Assembly: GCA_023142995.1 (NCBI GenBank)
Contig: JAGLIM010000018.1
Location: 1 to 39,922 of the forward strand
Origin: Minisyncoccota bacterium
GTDB lineage: Bacteria > Patescibacteriota > Minisyncoccia > JAHIHE01 > JAGLIN01
DNA length: 39,922 bases
Reading direction: 5' to 3'
Position numbers and translations under genes: made by a program. The notes under the pieces were generated by a model. It was given only the letters and a program-made list of their open reading frames with translations. It searched no databases and was not told the origin of the DNA. Below are positions 24,726 to 32,816 of this stretch, one piece after another; positions within the stretch are counted from its first letter, which is position 1; each line of letters begins with the position of its first letter.

Positions 24726-24753
24726 AAAAAAACAAACTAAGACATAGCTTGTT
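24726..24753 (-). terminator. Intrinsic terminator after the small orphan 24784-25020
   Basis: On the minus strand AACAAGCTA (24745-24753), loop TGTCT, TAGTTTGTT (24731-24739), then a run of T. The 9-bp stem has one G-U pair. It lies 31 bases after the stop codon. Just beyond it, TATAAT at 24716-24721 may start the flavoprotein transcript. Confidence 0.6.
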
Positions 24754-24783
24754 CTAATTTTTATCTAAAAAATAACCATTGAA

Positions 24784-25020
24784 TTATTCATCCACCTCAG
24801 AAAAAGCTTCTCCATATCTTGCCTTTATCTTTTCCGTGCTTTTCTTAACAAATACAGGATATCTATTATAACACAACTCATGCAATTCTTTTTTTTCTGC
24901 ATCTGATAATCTTCCTAATAATTTTTTATTTAAAAGATTTGTTATTATCTTTGACTCTTCTTTAGCTCTCTTCTGCATTACTTTTTTTTTGGGTTTGTTT
25001 AAAAATTTGCTTATATCCAT
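24784..25020 (-). CDS. Small helical orphan protein
   Basis: 78 residues from MDISKFLNKPKKKVMQKRAK; the frame extends 26 codons further but without coding character. It is predicted all-helical, with a lysine-rich N-terminal half and an acidic end (YGEAFSEVDE). No signal peptide, membrane helix or metal motif is seen, and I do not recognise a family. It is probably cytoplasmic. A terminator follows directly, so it is likely a single-gene unit. A TATAAT sits only 3 bases before the ATG, too close to serve this start. Confidence 0.55.
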   Translation of the reverse strand: MDISKFLNKPKKKVMQKRAKEESKIITNLLNKKLLGRLSDAEKKELHELCYNRYPVFVKKSTEKIKARYGEAFSEVDE

Positions 25021-25158
25021 AATATTATAAAAAAATAAATATATACTACAATTATTATAATCTCTTATACAAATATAAACAAGACCTATTATCAACAATC
25101 AATAACATCTAAATTATCTGGTAAATAAGTTAATTTCATTCTACCATATAAATACTGA

Positions 25159-25614
25159 TCAATTTATAATATAATAATCAACAATCTCATTGAATTTATT
25201 AAAAACAAACTTTCCTCTAAAGCTTCTTTCATCTAAAAGCATCGGCAACCAATACTTATCATCAGACCACATTTGATTATATGGTATTTCATCTACATGG
25301 AACCATTTCGGTCTCATTTCTTCGCTTTCTACTGGACTTCCTTTAAATTCTTCTACACAAAATATATGAACTTCCATATTTCCAGAACCATCTTGATATA
25401 TAAATTCAAGAATTCCTAACTTGTTCATTCTGCTGATCTTGATCCCAGATTCTTCCTTCATTTCTCTGATCGCTCCCTGCTCAATCGTTTCTCCTTTTTC
25501 AACTTTTCCTCCAAACCCATTCCACTTCCCTTCCCCATACCCACGTTTTTTCATTCCAAGTAAAATTTTTGGATGTTGGTGGATAATGCAAAGTGTCAGG
25601 ATTTTCTTGTTCAT
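25159..25614 (-). CDS. NUDIX hydrolase, MTH1/MutT-like
   Basis: 151 residues. A complete Nudix box starts at Gly36 and runs to Ile58: G-x5-E-x7-REMKEESGI, with catalytic REMKEE. The preceding GYGEGKWNGFGGKVEKGE and the later MEVHIFCVEEF and MRPKWFHVDEIPYNQMW match the MTH1-type 8-oxo-dGTP/2-OH-dATP diphosphatases rather than classical MutT. Its likely role is cleaning oxidised nucleotides from the pool. The stop of the upstream membrane-protein gene is 2 bases before this ATG, so they are translationally coupled. An AAGGA inside that gene's end is the only convincing Shine-Dalgarno I saw in the window. Confidence 0.9.
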   Translation of the reverse strand: MNKKILTLCIIHQHPKILLGMKKRGYGEGKWNGFGGKVEKGETIEQGAIREMKEESGIKISRMNKLGILEFIYQDGSGNMEVHIFCVEEFKGSPVESEEMRPKWFHVDEIPYNQMWSDDKYWLPMLLDERSFRGKFVFNKFNEIVDYYIIN

Positions 25615-25616
25615 AT

Positions 25617-26051
25617 TTATTCCTTAGGATAAGACAGAAACATTCCAATTATTGCCAAAACGCTAAATAAGATCAGATGATCAAAATTTCCATTCAATAA
25701 AAAAAGGATTAATCCATAAATCGCCATTGCTTCTGCTATGCCATATTTAATCACAAATAGATCTCCATCATTTTGTGGCGGTAATTCTGCAAGACTAAAC
25801 TTTCTTTTCGGATTCCACTTAAGCAAAATAATAAGCTGAATTATAGAAAAAAACAAAAATACATAAAACAGTATTAAAATCGTCTCTCCGTCCAGTCCAG
25901 CAAATCCTTCTCCTTTTTCAAAAAATTCTCCAGATTGCGAAATTATTACTGCCACAGCATTATAAATAAAAATTGCGCTAAGAAATGCAAAGAAAAGAAG
26001 TTTTTCATTTAGCGGTTTTTCTGACGATTGATTATTGGAATGATAGTTCAT
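25617..26051 (-). CDS. Small multi-pass membrane protein, unknown
   Basis: 144 residues with four predicted membrane helices: about 19-39, 58-78, 103-121 and 124-141. A short polar loop (KWNPKRKFSLAELPPQND) joins helices 2 and 3. The segment YGIAEAMAIYGLILFLLNG faintly recalls ATP-synthase subunit c-like sequences, but the protein is too long and the match too short to call it. It is the middle gene of a compact cluster with the Cys-rich orphan (18-base gap) and the NUDIX gene (2-base gap). Confidence 0.75.
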   Translation of the reverse strand: MNYHSNNQSSEKPLNEKLLFFAFLSAIFIYNAVAVIISQSGEFFEKGEGFAGLDGETILILFYVFLFFSIIQLIILLKWNPKRKFSLAELPPQNDGDLFVIKYGIAEAMAIYGLILFLLNGNFDHLILFSVLAIIGMFLSYPKE

Positions 26052-26069
26052 CTGAAATACTTAAACAAT

Positions 26070-26312
26070 TTATTTATGTTTTAGAACATCCTTTTTTATT
26101 TTCTTAAGTTCATCTTTATTATCAATTAATTCACCTTTATGCAATTTATGCAAAAGAGGAAAAACTCCACAATCCTTACACTTTCCCCAATCACACTTTC
26201 CTTTATTTTTCTTGGACAATTTTTTGCAAAGCTCAATTTCCTTTTCAAAAACACTTTTCTTTAGGACATATTTCTTACGCCCAGCATCACAAGCTATTTT
26301 TTTGTTTGACAT
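26070..26312 (-). CDS. Small Lys/Cys-rich protein, possible zinc binder
   Basis: 80 residues, strongly basic, with five cysteines: one at position 8, one at about 29 and three clustered in CDWGKCKDCG. The cluster together with His55 and His58 could bind a metal. No known domain name can be assigned. It has no signal peptide or membrane helix. It is first gene of the likely operon leading to the membrane protein and NUDIX hydrolase. Confidence 0.65.
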   Translation of the reverse strand: MSNKKIACDAGRKKYVLKKSVFEKEIELCKKLSKKNKGKCDWGKCKDCGVFPLLHKLHKGELIDNKDELKKIKKDVLKHK

Positions 26313-26394
26313 AAATTTTAATTTTAATTGTATTATTTTAATATTTTAATTATCTCATTTTAAAGCAACTAATGCAATAAATAATTTTTACCAT

Positions 26395-27555
26395 CTACCA
26401 AATTTCAACTATTTCGTTTGCATCAGGAGGTACGATTTTAATCACTTTATCAAAATTAATAAAATCTACTGTAATATCCATTGCACCTTTTTCGTAATTG
26501 TCAAAAACAATTTCTAATCTTTCTTGAATTGGATTAAAATTATCTTTATCTAAACTGATTTCACCCTTAATTTGACTAATTTTCTTATAATCCCTATCAG
26601 CTAGAATAAAATATTTTAAATCAACATCAAAAGTTATTTTAATTTCTGATTCAGTGGTTTCAATAATTTTAGGATTTTTATAAAACCTCAAATAATTAAT
26701 ATAATGCATGGGATTGCTCCATTGCAATGTTTCGTCTAAACAAGGACTATCAAACTCATCAGCATCACAATCTCTTACAAGAAATTTAGAACCATACTTA
26801 TCATACGCTTTATCTTTATAAATTATGACCTCCATATCAATATAATCTTTCATCTCCCAAAATTTAATTCCTATGCCAACTTTTTCGTCATATATTTTTT
26901 CAGGAATTACCGATAGAGTAATTTCTTTATCATCTCTTTTGATCAGAAGAGAGACCAGAATATTTTCTTTAGACTGAATATAATCCACAAAATCAGATGC
27001 ATTATCCATCTTCTCATTATCAATAGCAATTATTTGATCTTTATACTTTACACCCGCTTTTTCTGCTGGAGTGTCTGACAATACTTCCGCTACCACTATA
27101 TCCTCTTTATCTGAATATATATCGCTTATTCCTGACACACCCTTTATATAGAAATGACCTTTAGGAAAAGAAAATGAAATATCACCTTTAGAAGCAATAT
27201 CAGATACGCATATATCTTTCCCCACAAGAGCTCTTGCTTCAATTTGAAAACCTTCACTTGCAAAAATTTTGTCAATCACTGTTTTCATTAAACTTCCCGC
27301 TTCATCCTTTCCTTCTCTATCAATAGATCTATCGTTTTGAAATTTTTCAAATGAACTTACATAATTCTGTTTGTCATTTTGAAAATTGTTGAGTAAGTTT
27401 GTATGATCTTGCGATCCTTGCCACCAATAAAATAAAAGCAACGAGCTAACTGAGATTATCAATATAATACCAATTATACTTTTTTTAGTTTTACGAAACA
27501 AAACAACCATAAATATTATTAAGATTATTAATATTAAGAAAAACAATACTTTCAT
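26395..27555 (-). CDS. Membrane protein with a PDZ domain
   Basis: 386 residues. Two N-terminal membrane helices lie at about 3-20 and 27-46. A helical spacer and a beta region follow, then a PDZ domain at about 135-230 (VVAEVLSDTPAEKAGVKYKD, QIIAIDNEKMDNASDFVDYI). The C-terminal ~150 residues form another beta-rich domain with a Cys pair (RDCDADEFDSPC). No Ser-protease triad, HExxH or other protease signature is visible, so it is not an S2P or HtrA enzyme as it stands. It may be a membrane-bound scaffold or protease-modulating protein. It seems to be monocistronic. Confidence 0.8.
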   Translation of the reverse strand: MKVLFFLILIILIIFMVVLFRKTKKSIIGIILIISVSSLLLFYWWQGSQDHTNLLNNFQNDKQNYVSSFEKFQNDRSIDREGKDEAGSLMKTVIDKIFASEGFQIEARALVGKDICVSDIASKGDISFSFPKGHFYIKGVSGISDIYSDKEDIVVAEVLSDTPAEKAGVKYKDQIIAIDNEKMDNASDFVDYIQSKENILVSLLIKRDDKEITLSVIPEKIYDEKVGIGIKFWEMKDYIDMEVIIYKDKAYDKYGSKFLVRDCDADEFDSPCLDETLQWSNPMHYINYLRFYKNPKIIETTESEIKITFDVDLKYFILADRDYKKISQIKGEISLDKDNFNPIQERLEIVFDNYEKGAMDITVDFINFDKVIKIVPPDANEIVEIW

Positions 27556-27604
27556 AAATAATTCAGATTAATAATATTAATCAATACTTTTATTTTGCAC
27601 AACA

Positions 27605-27640
27605 GCTCCACAACCCTATCGGGACAATGGAGCCAACAAT
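27605..27640 (+). repeat. REP-like stem-loop, copy H, with enlarged loop
   Basis: GCTCCA (27605-27610) and TGGAGC (27628-27633) enclose a 17-base loop, followed by C and the family tail AACAAT. It lies in the gap between ppsA and the PDZ gene. Confidence 0.7.
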
Positions 27641-27663
27641 AACTATTTAGGAAATCCACCTAG

Positions 27664-27713
27664 CCCCCTTTGTCGAAGGGGGAATAACACACCCCAACCC
27701 CTCTCAAGGGGGA
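27664..27713. repeat. Double G/C hairpin repeat after ppsA
   Basis: The first stem is CCCCCTT-TGTCG-AAGGGGG (27664-27682). Then comes the 21-mer shared with 5767-5787 (here 27684-27704), leading into a second stem CCCCT-CTCA-AGGGG (27698-27711). CCTAGCCCCCTTT...AAGGGGGA elements are widespread dispersed repeats in bacteria. Placed 21-70 bases after the ppsA stop, they may also help end that transcript. Confidence 0.75.
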
Positions 27714-27733
27714 AATTTCCTAATTTCCAGTTT

Positions 27734-30133
27734 CTATTTCTTCCCTTTCTTTCCCAAATAGATCATCGTCTTCAAAACTGTATCAGGTGTTAAAGATATA
27801 CTATCAATTCCTTCTTTGACAACAAATTCTGCAAATTCTGGAAAATCAGATGGAGCTTGTCCACAAATACCAACTTTTCTTTTTCGCTTGTGAGCACCTT
27901 TAATCAATTGTCTGATTAGAATTTTTACTGCTTCATTCTTTTCATTAGCAATATGAGATAGATTTCCATTATCGCGATCAATTCCCATTGTCAATTGAGT
28001 TAGATCATTGCTTCCAATTGAAAAACCATCAAAGATCTTTGCAAACTCATCAACCAAAATTATATTTGATGGAATTTCCGCCATTACATAAACTCGCAGT
28101 TTATTCTTCCCTCTCTCAAGTCCAGCTTCTTTCATAACTTGCAGAACTTTTTTACCTTCTTCCACCGTTCGACAGAATGGGACCATTACAATGACATTAG
28201 TCAGTCCAAATTCTTCACGGACTTTTTTAATCGCTTGGCATTCTAATTTAAAAGCGTCTCTGTATTTATCATCATAATATCTGGAAGCGCCTCGCCAACC
28301 GATCATTGGATTTTCCTCTTTTGGTTCAAAATATGTTCCACCGATCAAATTCGCATATTCATTCGTTTTAAAATCAGAAAATCTCACAATTACATCGTTT
28401 GGATAAAAGGCTGCTCCTAGTTTTCCAATTCCCTGAGCAAGTTTATCAACAAAGAATTCAGTTTTTGTTTTATATCCAGCTGTGATCTTATTTATCTTGT
28501 TAATAGTTTGCCTGTCAATTTTTACTTCTCTTGTTTTCTTGTCCATTGCCATCAAAGCCAAAGGATGAACTTTAATACTGTTGTTGATAATAAATTCTTC
28601 TCTTGCCAGACCAACTCCATCATTTGGAATAAAAGATTGAGTAAAAGCTTGTTCAGGTTCTGCCAAATTCATCATAATTTTCACTTTCGGTTTTTTAAGC
28701 TTTCCAATATTCGTTTTCTTGACCTCAAAATCAAGAAGTCCTTCATATATATAGCCTTCTTCTCCTTCAGCACAACTTACTGTAACATCTTTTCCATTTT
28801 TAATTACCTGTGTCGCAATTCTTGTTCCAACCACACATGGAATTCCAAGTTCACGAGAAACAATTGCCGCATGACATGTTCTTCCTCCAGAATTTGTAAC
28901 GATTGCTGAAGCAATTTTCATAATTGGCTCCCAGTCTGGATCAGTCATTTCCGTCACCAAAACCTCACCTTTTTTAAAACTTTCAATTCCGCTTACATCC
29001 TTAATGGCATGAACTTTTCCTTTTCCGATCTTATACCCCACACTAGCACCAGAGCAAAGAATTCTGCTTTTCTTACCAATTATATATTCTTCTAGAACAT
29101 TTACATCCCGCATACTTTGAGCAGTTTCAGGACGAGCCTGGACAATGAATAATTTTCCAGTTACTCCATCTTTCGCCCATTCCATATCCATTGGTCTTTT
29201 ATAATGCTCCTCAATAATTGTCGCCCACTCAGCAAGTTTTATAATCTCTGCATCTGTGATACAAAATTTCTTCCGATCCTCAATTGAAACTGAAACATTT
29301 TTAATAGGAGACTTTCCTTCAGTGCTATAAATTAGTCTTAGAGCTTTTGACCCAAGAGTTTTTTCTACAATCGGCTTAAATCCTTTTTTGAGCGTTGGTT
29401 GGAAAACATAGAATTCATCAGGTGTAATTTTCCCCTGAACAATGTTCTCACCAAGTCCATAAGCTGCATTTATTAAAACTGCATCACGAAATCCAGATTC
29501 AGTGTCAATTGAGAACATCACTCCACTAATTGCTCTGTCAGAACGAACCATTTTTTGAATTCCAACTGAAAGCGCGATCGTGAAATGATCAAATCCCTTA
29601 TCTTCACGATATGAGATCGCACGATTCGTAAAAAGCGAAGCAATACACTGTCTTGTTGCATATAGAACATTATGAATTCCTTTGATATTCAAATAGGTGT
29701 CCTGTTGTCCTGCAAAAGATGCATCTGGCAAATCCTCTGCTGTAGCGCTGCTTCGAACTGCAGTGTCAACATTTTTACCATATTGTTTCTCCATTTCCAA
29801 ATAAGCTGTAGCAATTTCTTGGTTCAAATCTTCTGGAAGTTCTGCTGACATAATTGCATGGCGAACCTTTTCTCCACGATCAGAAAGATTTCTCATATTA
29901 CTAGTATCAAGATCGCTAAGAATCTCTTTGATCTGTATCATCAAGCCAGAATCTTTCATAAAGTGACGATAAGCATAAGCGCTCAAGGCAAAACCATTAG
30001 GAATGTTAACCTTTTTCTTAGTTAGCTTTTGATACATTTCTCCTAGAGATGCATTCTTCCCACCAACAAGATCAACGTCTTTATTAGTTACTTCGTTATA
30101 CCATAGAATATTCTTTTGTTTTCTGTTTTTCAT
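27734..30133 (-). CDS. ppsA: Phosphoenolpyruvate synthase
   Basis: 799 residues, normal length for the family. The N-terminal ATP-grasp domain starts VGGKNASLGEMYQKL and contains AVRSSATAEDLPDASFAGQQ. The swivelling phosphohistidine domain holds GGRTCHAAIVSRELGIPCVV, with catalytic His421. The C-terminal PEP-binding barrel includes GWRGASRYY, FSIGSNDLTQLTMGIDRD and GICGQAPSDFPEF. The enzyme converts pyruvate and ATP to PEP, AMP and phosphate. In fermentative CPR bacteria it is often the only link between pyruvate and PEP and may run in either direction. A TGCTATAAT (extended -10) lies 42-47 bases upstream of the start. REP-like elements flank the gene on both sides. Confidence 0.97.
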   Translation of the reverse strand: MKNRKQKNILWYNEVTNKDVDLVGGKNASLGEMYQKLTKKKVNIPNGFALSAYAYRHFMKDSGLMIQIKEILSDLDTSNMRNLSDRGEKVRHAIMSAELPEDLNQEIATAYLEMEKQYGKNVDTAVRSSATAEDLPDASFAGQQDTYLNIKGIHNVLYATRQCIASLFTNRAISYREDKGFDHFTIALSVGIQKMVRSDRAISGVMFSIDTESGFRDAVLINAAYGLGENIVQGKITPDEFYVFQPTLKKGFKPIVEKTLGSKALRLIYSTEGKSPIKNVSVSIEDRKKFCITDAEIIKLAEWATIIEEHYKRPMDMEWAKDGVTGKLFIVQARPETAQSMRDVNVLEEYIIGKKSRILCSGASVGYKIGKGKVHAIKDVSGIESFKKGEVLVTEMTDPDWEPIMKIASAIVTNSGGRTCHAAIVSRELGIPCVVGTRIATQVIKNGKDVTVSCAEGEEGYIYEGLLDFEVKKTNIGKLKKPKVKIMMNLAEPEQAFTQSFIPNDGVGLAREEFIINNSIKVHPLALMAMDKKTREVKIDRQTINKINKITAGYKTKTEFFVDKLAQGIGKLGAAFYPNDVIVRFSDFKTNEYANLIGGTYFEPKEENPMIGWRGASRYYDDKYRDAFKLECQAIKKVREEFGLTNVIVMVPFCRTVEEGKKVLQVMKEAGLERGKNKLRVYVMAEIPSNIILVDEFAKIFDGFSIGSNDLTQLTMGIDRDNGNLSHIANEKNEAVKILIRQLIKGAHKRKRKVGICGQAPSDFPEFAEFVVKEGIDSISLTPDTVLKTMIYLGKKGKK

Positions 30134-30174
30134 TTTGTTTTATTAATGTTTTAAAATTGATTTATTATGGTTTT

Positions 30175-30183
30175 ATTATAGCA
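30175..30183 (-). promoter_or_regulatory. Extended -10 promoter of ppsA
   Basis: Minus-strand TGCTATAAT, with TATAAT at 30175-30180 and the upstream TG of an extended -10. It would give a leader of about 35 bases before the ATG at 30133. No clear -35 is seen. Confidence 0.45.
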
Positions 30184-30241
30184 TAAATTGATTTATTTAG
30201 AAAACAATTTTAGCTCTAAGCCTATTTAAAACAGTTCTCGC

Positions 30242-30298
30242 GACAAAAAATAACGGACAACTTCGTTGGCTCCATTCTCCTGAGTGGAGCTTTTTGTC
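30242..30298. repeat. REP-like stem-loop, copy F, nested in a longer inverted repeat
   Basis: The inner stem is GCTCCA / TGGAGC (30269-30274 and 30285-30290) with a 10-base loop. On the minus strand it carries the family tail CCAACG. Outer arms GACAAAAA (30242-30249) and TTTTTGTC (30291-30298) make the unit a longer imperfect palindrome. It lies between the DUF4143 gene and ppsA. Confidence 0.75.
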
Positions 30299-30371
30299 TA
30301 AACAATAAACTGTACCTACCTCTGATTACTGGTTGATTATCAATAGGATTATTCCGTGCGATTTAACAACA

Positions 30372-30402
30372 GGCTCCAGTCAGAAGACTGGAACCAACAA
30401 TT
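30372..30402 (+). repeat. REP-like stem-loop, copy G
   Basis: GGCTCCAGTC (30372-30381), loop AGAA, GACTGGAACC (30386-30395), tail AACAATT. The 10-bp stem has one G-U pair. This is the longest stem of the family here. The remaining parts of the 30134-30484 gap hold the ppsA promoter and no recognisable gene. Confidence 0.85.
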
Positions 30403-30484
30403 GATACTATTGAAACTTAAAAACAAAAAGAATCCCTAGGACTCGGGACAAAACAGTTCTTATGATTAATGAAAAACATATTCC

Positions 30485-31612
30485 TTAATTCAGAAACTTC
30501 AAATAATTTTCTTTATTTATTATTTTAAAATCCGCATTTTTGTAAGTGTCTAAAAACTCTTGAGGAATTTTTGTTCTTTTCTTGTTCCATTTAAATTCAA
30601 AAGCAGATAATTTTCCGCCTTGCTCTTCAATGTAATCAATTTCTTTTTGGCTATATGTTCGCCAAAAATATTGGTTTGGTGATAAATCTTTTCTTTGATT
30701 AGCTTTTATTCTTTCTGTAATACAAAAATTCTCCCATAGCGCGCCAACATCAGACCTTAGATCAAGAGAATTGAAATTGCGAATCAAAGCATTGCGAATT
30801 CCACAATCATAAAAATATATTTTACGACTTTTTTTAATTTCTGTTCTCAAATTTCGCGAAAAAGCTGGCAAACGAAAAATCACAAAAGCTCTTTCTAGCA
30901 AAATAATATATCTTTCTACTGTTTCGATAGATACACCCAGACTATTAGATAATTCATCTAACGAAACTTCATTGCCTAACTGCAAAGCAAGCATTTGCAC
31001 CAACTTAGTCAAAACTTCAGGATTACGCACTTCTTGAAAAGTAAAAATATCTTTGAAAAGATAGTTATTGGCAATTAAAGAAACTTGTTTTTGCGCTTCT
31101 TGTTCTCCTAATTTTGTAATTTCTGGATATAATCCTATTCGCAGAAACCTTTCCAGTAAACGATTAACTTCTGTTTCTGAATAAATTTGCTTCAATTCAA
31201 AAAAAGAAAAAGGATATAATTGATAAGAATAAAAACGCCCTGTTAAAGGTTCGTTGATAATATTAGATAATTCAAAACTAGACGATCCAGTAGCAATAAT
31301 TTGCATTTCTGGATAATTATCAATCAATAATTTTAATTTTATACCAATATCTCTAATTTTTTGAGCCTCATCCAAAATAATCAGTTTTTTTTCGCCAAAA
31401 AAATTCTTTAAAGCAGTTGAAGTTCCAGCTGACAATCCTTCGATTACATCACTTTCTTCACAATTATAATATTCTGCCTTTTCTGAATATTTTTTAAAAA
31501 TTTGATTTACCAAAGTGGTTTTTCCTACTTGTCGCGCGCCATAAACAATAATAACCTTTTGTTTCCAAAGATCTTTTTCAATTTTTTCCTGTATTTCTCT
31601 TTTTATTAACAT
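30485..31612 (-). CDS. AAA_14/DUF4143 family ATPase
   Basis: 375 residues. Walker A is GARQVGKT at 25-32, Walker B KLIILDEAQK, sensor ATGSSSFELSN, followed by LTGRFYSYQLYPFSFFEL, typical of this family. The C-terminal DUF4143 part contains the winged-helix segment LGVSIETVERYIILLERAFV, then FYDCGIRNALIRNF and the restriction-enzyme-like end YFWRTYSQKEIDYIEEQGG with EFKWN. The biological role of these widespread, often single-gene ATPases is not settled; they turn up often in accessory regions. No toxin or partner gene is next to it. A stretch CCCTAGGACTCGGG near 30433 follows its stop. Confidence 0.9.
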   Translation of the reverse strand: MLIKREIQEKIEKDLWKQKVIIVYGARQVGKTTLVNQIFKKYSEKAEYYNCEESDVIEGLSAGTSTALKNFFGEKKLIILDEAQKIRDIGIKLKLLIDNYPEMQIIATGSSSFELSNIINEPLTGRFYSYQLYPFSFFELKQIYSETEVNRLLERFLRIGLYPEITKLGEQEAQKQVSLIANNYLFKDIFTFQEVRNPEVLTKLVQMLALQLGNEVSLDELSNSLGVSIETVERYIILLERAFVIFRLPAFSRNLRTEIKKSRKIYFYDCGIRNALIRNFNSLDLRSDVGALWENFCITERIKANQRKDLSPNQYFWRTYSQKEIDYIEEQGGKLSAFEFKWNKKRTKIPQEFLDTYKNADFKIINKENYLKFLN

Positions 31613-31705
31613 AATTTTACTAAATTACTCTATTATACCTTATTATTTTAGCATAATTACTAAGGTTTGTCAATACCAAACACTTTGTCCTTATTACAAA
31701 ATATT

Positions 31706-32097
31706 TTAAAATTGATTAAAATTAGTTAAAATATTATTTTGGACACATAAAGGAATACTCATTGTTTCTATAGATACTGCCATATTTTTTACTTTATAGA
31801 AATATTCCAAATGATAATTACTGCAATAAAAAAATGGTATTAAAAAAGTTATTGGAAATATTATTAGCAAAAGTATATATAATTCTTTAATATTAAATAC
31901 TGATCGTAAATACAAAAAAATACTATAAGTATGGGACCATAAAAAAATAAAAGAATATCATTTGATAATAAAATACAAATAAGAATTATAGCACTTATTA
32001 AAAATTTAATGATATTGTTTTTAATCTTTAATTTTGACTTTATAGTAAAATAACGAACTATCTCAAATATTATAATAAAAATAATAACTCTTTTATA
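31706..32097 (-). pseudogene. Probable frameshifted membrane-protein remnant
   Basis: Two overlapping minus-strand frames both read as hydrophobic protein. Frame one (32097-31864) has no ATG and encodes IIFIIIFEIVRYF and later FLISAIILICILLSND. Frame two (31915-31706) encodes YILLLIIFPITFLIPFF and ends FNQF. Switching frame once, near 31900, would give a single multi-pass protein. Frame one also begins where the 32070-32690 gene ends, so a second frameshift could have separated it from that gene. It may be a decayed gene or an assembly error in A/T homopolymers. No ATG-initiated gene of normal length exists here. Confidence 0.4.
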
Positions 32098-32690
32098 TTA
32101 GTATCAACAAGTACTGAAGTTATATTTTCAAACAGATCAGGTTTCTCGTATCCAACAAGAAAACCACTATTCTTGTCATAGAAAAACCTATTATCTCCAG
32201 CATTAATATAATATGTATCAAAATCTTTAAATTGAGATTCGCCAGTTATTTTTAGATTACCAAAAAATATTTCCCCTGTTTTTAAATTTGGTGGACCAAA
32301 CAAATTAGTATGATTTGCCATATAAGATTTCAAGAATTTTAGTTCGTGATTTTTAGCTAAAGTCGCATTAAGTGAATATTCTTCGCTTAATTCACCGCTA
32401 GGTTTAACGATAATAGAATATGATCCCATATCTAATTCCGTTCCATCTGATTCTACAATTTTTAATGATTTTCTAATCTCAAATTCTTTCCCTCTTTTAT
32501 TTATTGTAAATTTTTCAATCAACAGACTGCCAGAATCAGCAATACTTTCAAACACAAGATATTGCCCATGCTCTAGCGAAGTATCGCTATAATCAATTTT
32601 ATCATCATTATTAAACACGCCTACATAAATACAAATGAACAATAAAAACACAACTCCTAAGATTATTTTAAAAAATATTTTTTTACCCAT
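32070..32690 (-). CDS. Membrane-anchored orphan protein, possibly truncated at its C-terminus
   Basis: 206 residues. One N-terminal membrane helix (FFKIILGVVFLLFICIYVGV) is followed by a soluble, presumably extracytoplasmic domain of about 175 residues rich in beta strands (GQYLVFESIADSGSLLIEKF ... RFFYDKNSGFLVGYEKP). No family is recognised. The last residues KELLFLL resemble the start of a second membrane helix, and in the next frame a strongly hydrophobic stretch continues. The product may therefore be cut short by a frameshift. A TATAAT at 32726-32731 lies 36 bases before the start. Confidence 0.65.
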   Translation of the reverse strand: MGKKIFFKIILGVVFLLFICIYVGVFNNDDKIDYSDTSLEHGQYLVFESIADSGSLLIEKFTINKRGKEFEIRKSLKIVESDGTELDMGSYSIIVKPSGELSEEYSLNATLAKNHELKFLKSYMANHTNLFGPPNLKTGEIFFGNLKITGESQFKDFDTYYINAGDNRFFYDKNSGFLVGYEKPDLFENITSVLVDTNIKELLFLL

Positions 32691-32725
32691 TTTTTTAGTT
32701 AATGTTTTAAAATATTTATGTTTTT

Positions 32726-32731
32726 ATTATA
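32726..32731 (-). promoter_or_regulatory. -10 box before 32070-32690
   Basis: TATAAT followed by AAAA on the minus strand, 36-41 bases upstream of the ATG. The surrounding layout (TATAATAAAA, then TTTTAAAACATTAA) resembles the region upstream of ppsA. No clear -35. Confidence 0.4.
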
Positions 32732-32816
32732 GTATAAAATTAGAAAAATGGCGATAAGAGCAAAACAAGCCTCTAAGAAACTACATAGGATATTAGAGAC
32801 TGCTATGTATAACATA

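Noticed and set aside
25021-25098. Upstream extension of the small orphan gene 24784-25020
   Set aside because: The extra residues are low-complexity AT-rich translation with no coding character.
26395-27555. Site-2 or HtrA-type protease
   Set aside because: A PDZ domain and membrane helices are present, but neither HExxH nor a Ser-protease triad is visible.
32740-32816. Terminator after the ABC-F gene
   Set aside because: Only short separated complementary words (CTCTAA/TTAGAG, ACATAG/CTATGT) without a T-run; too weak to call.
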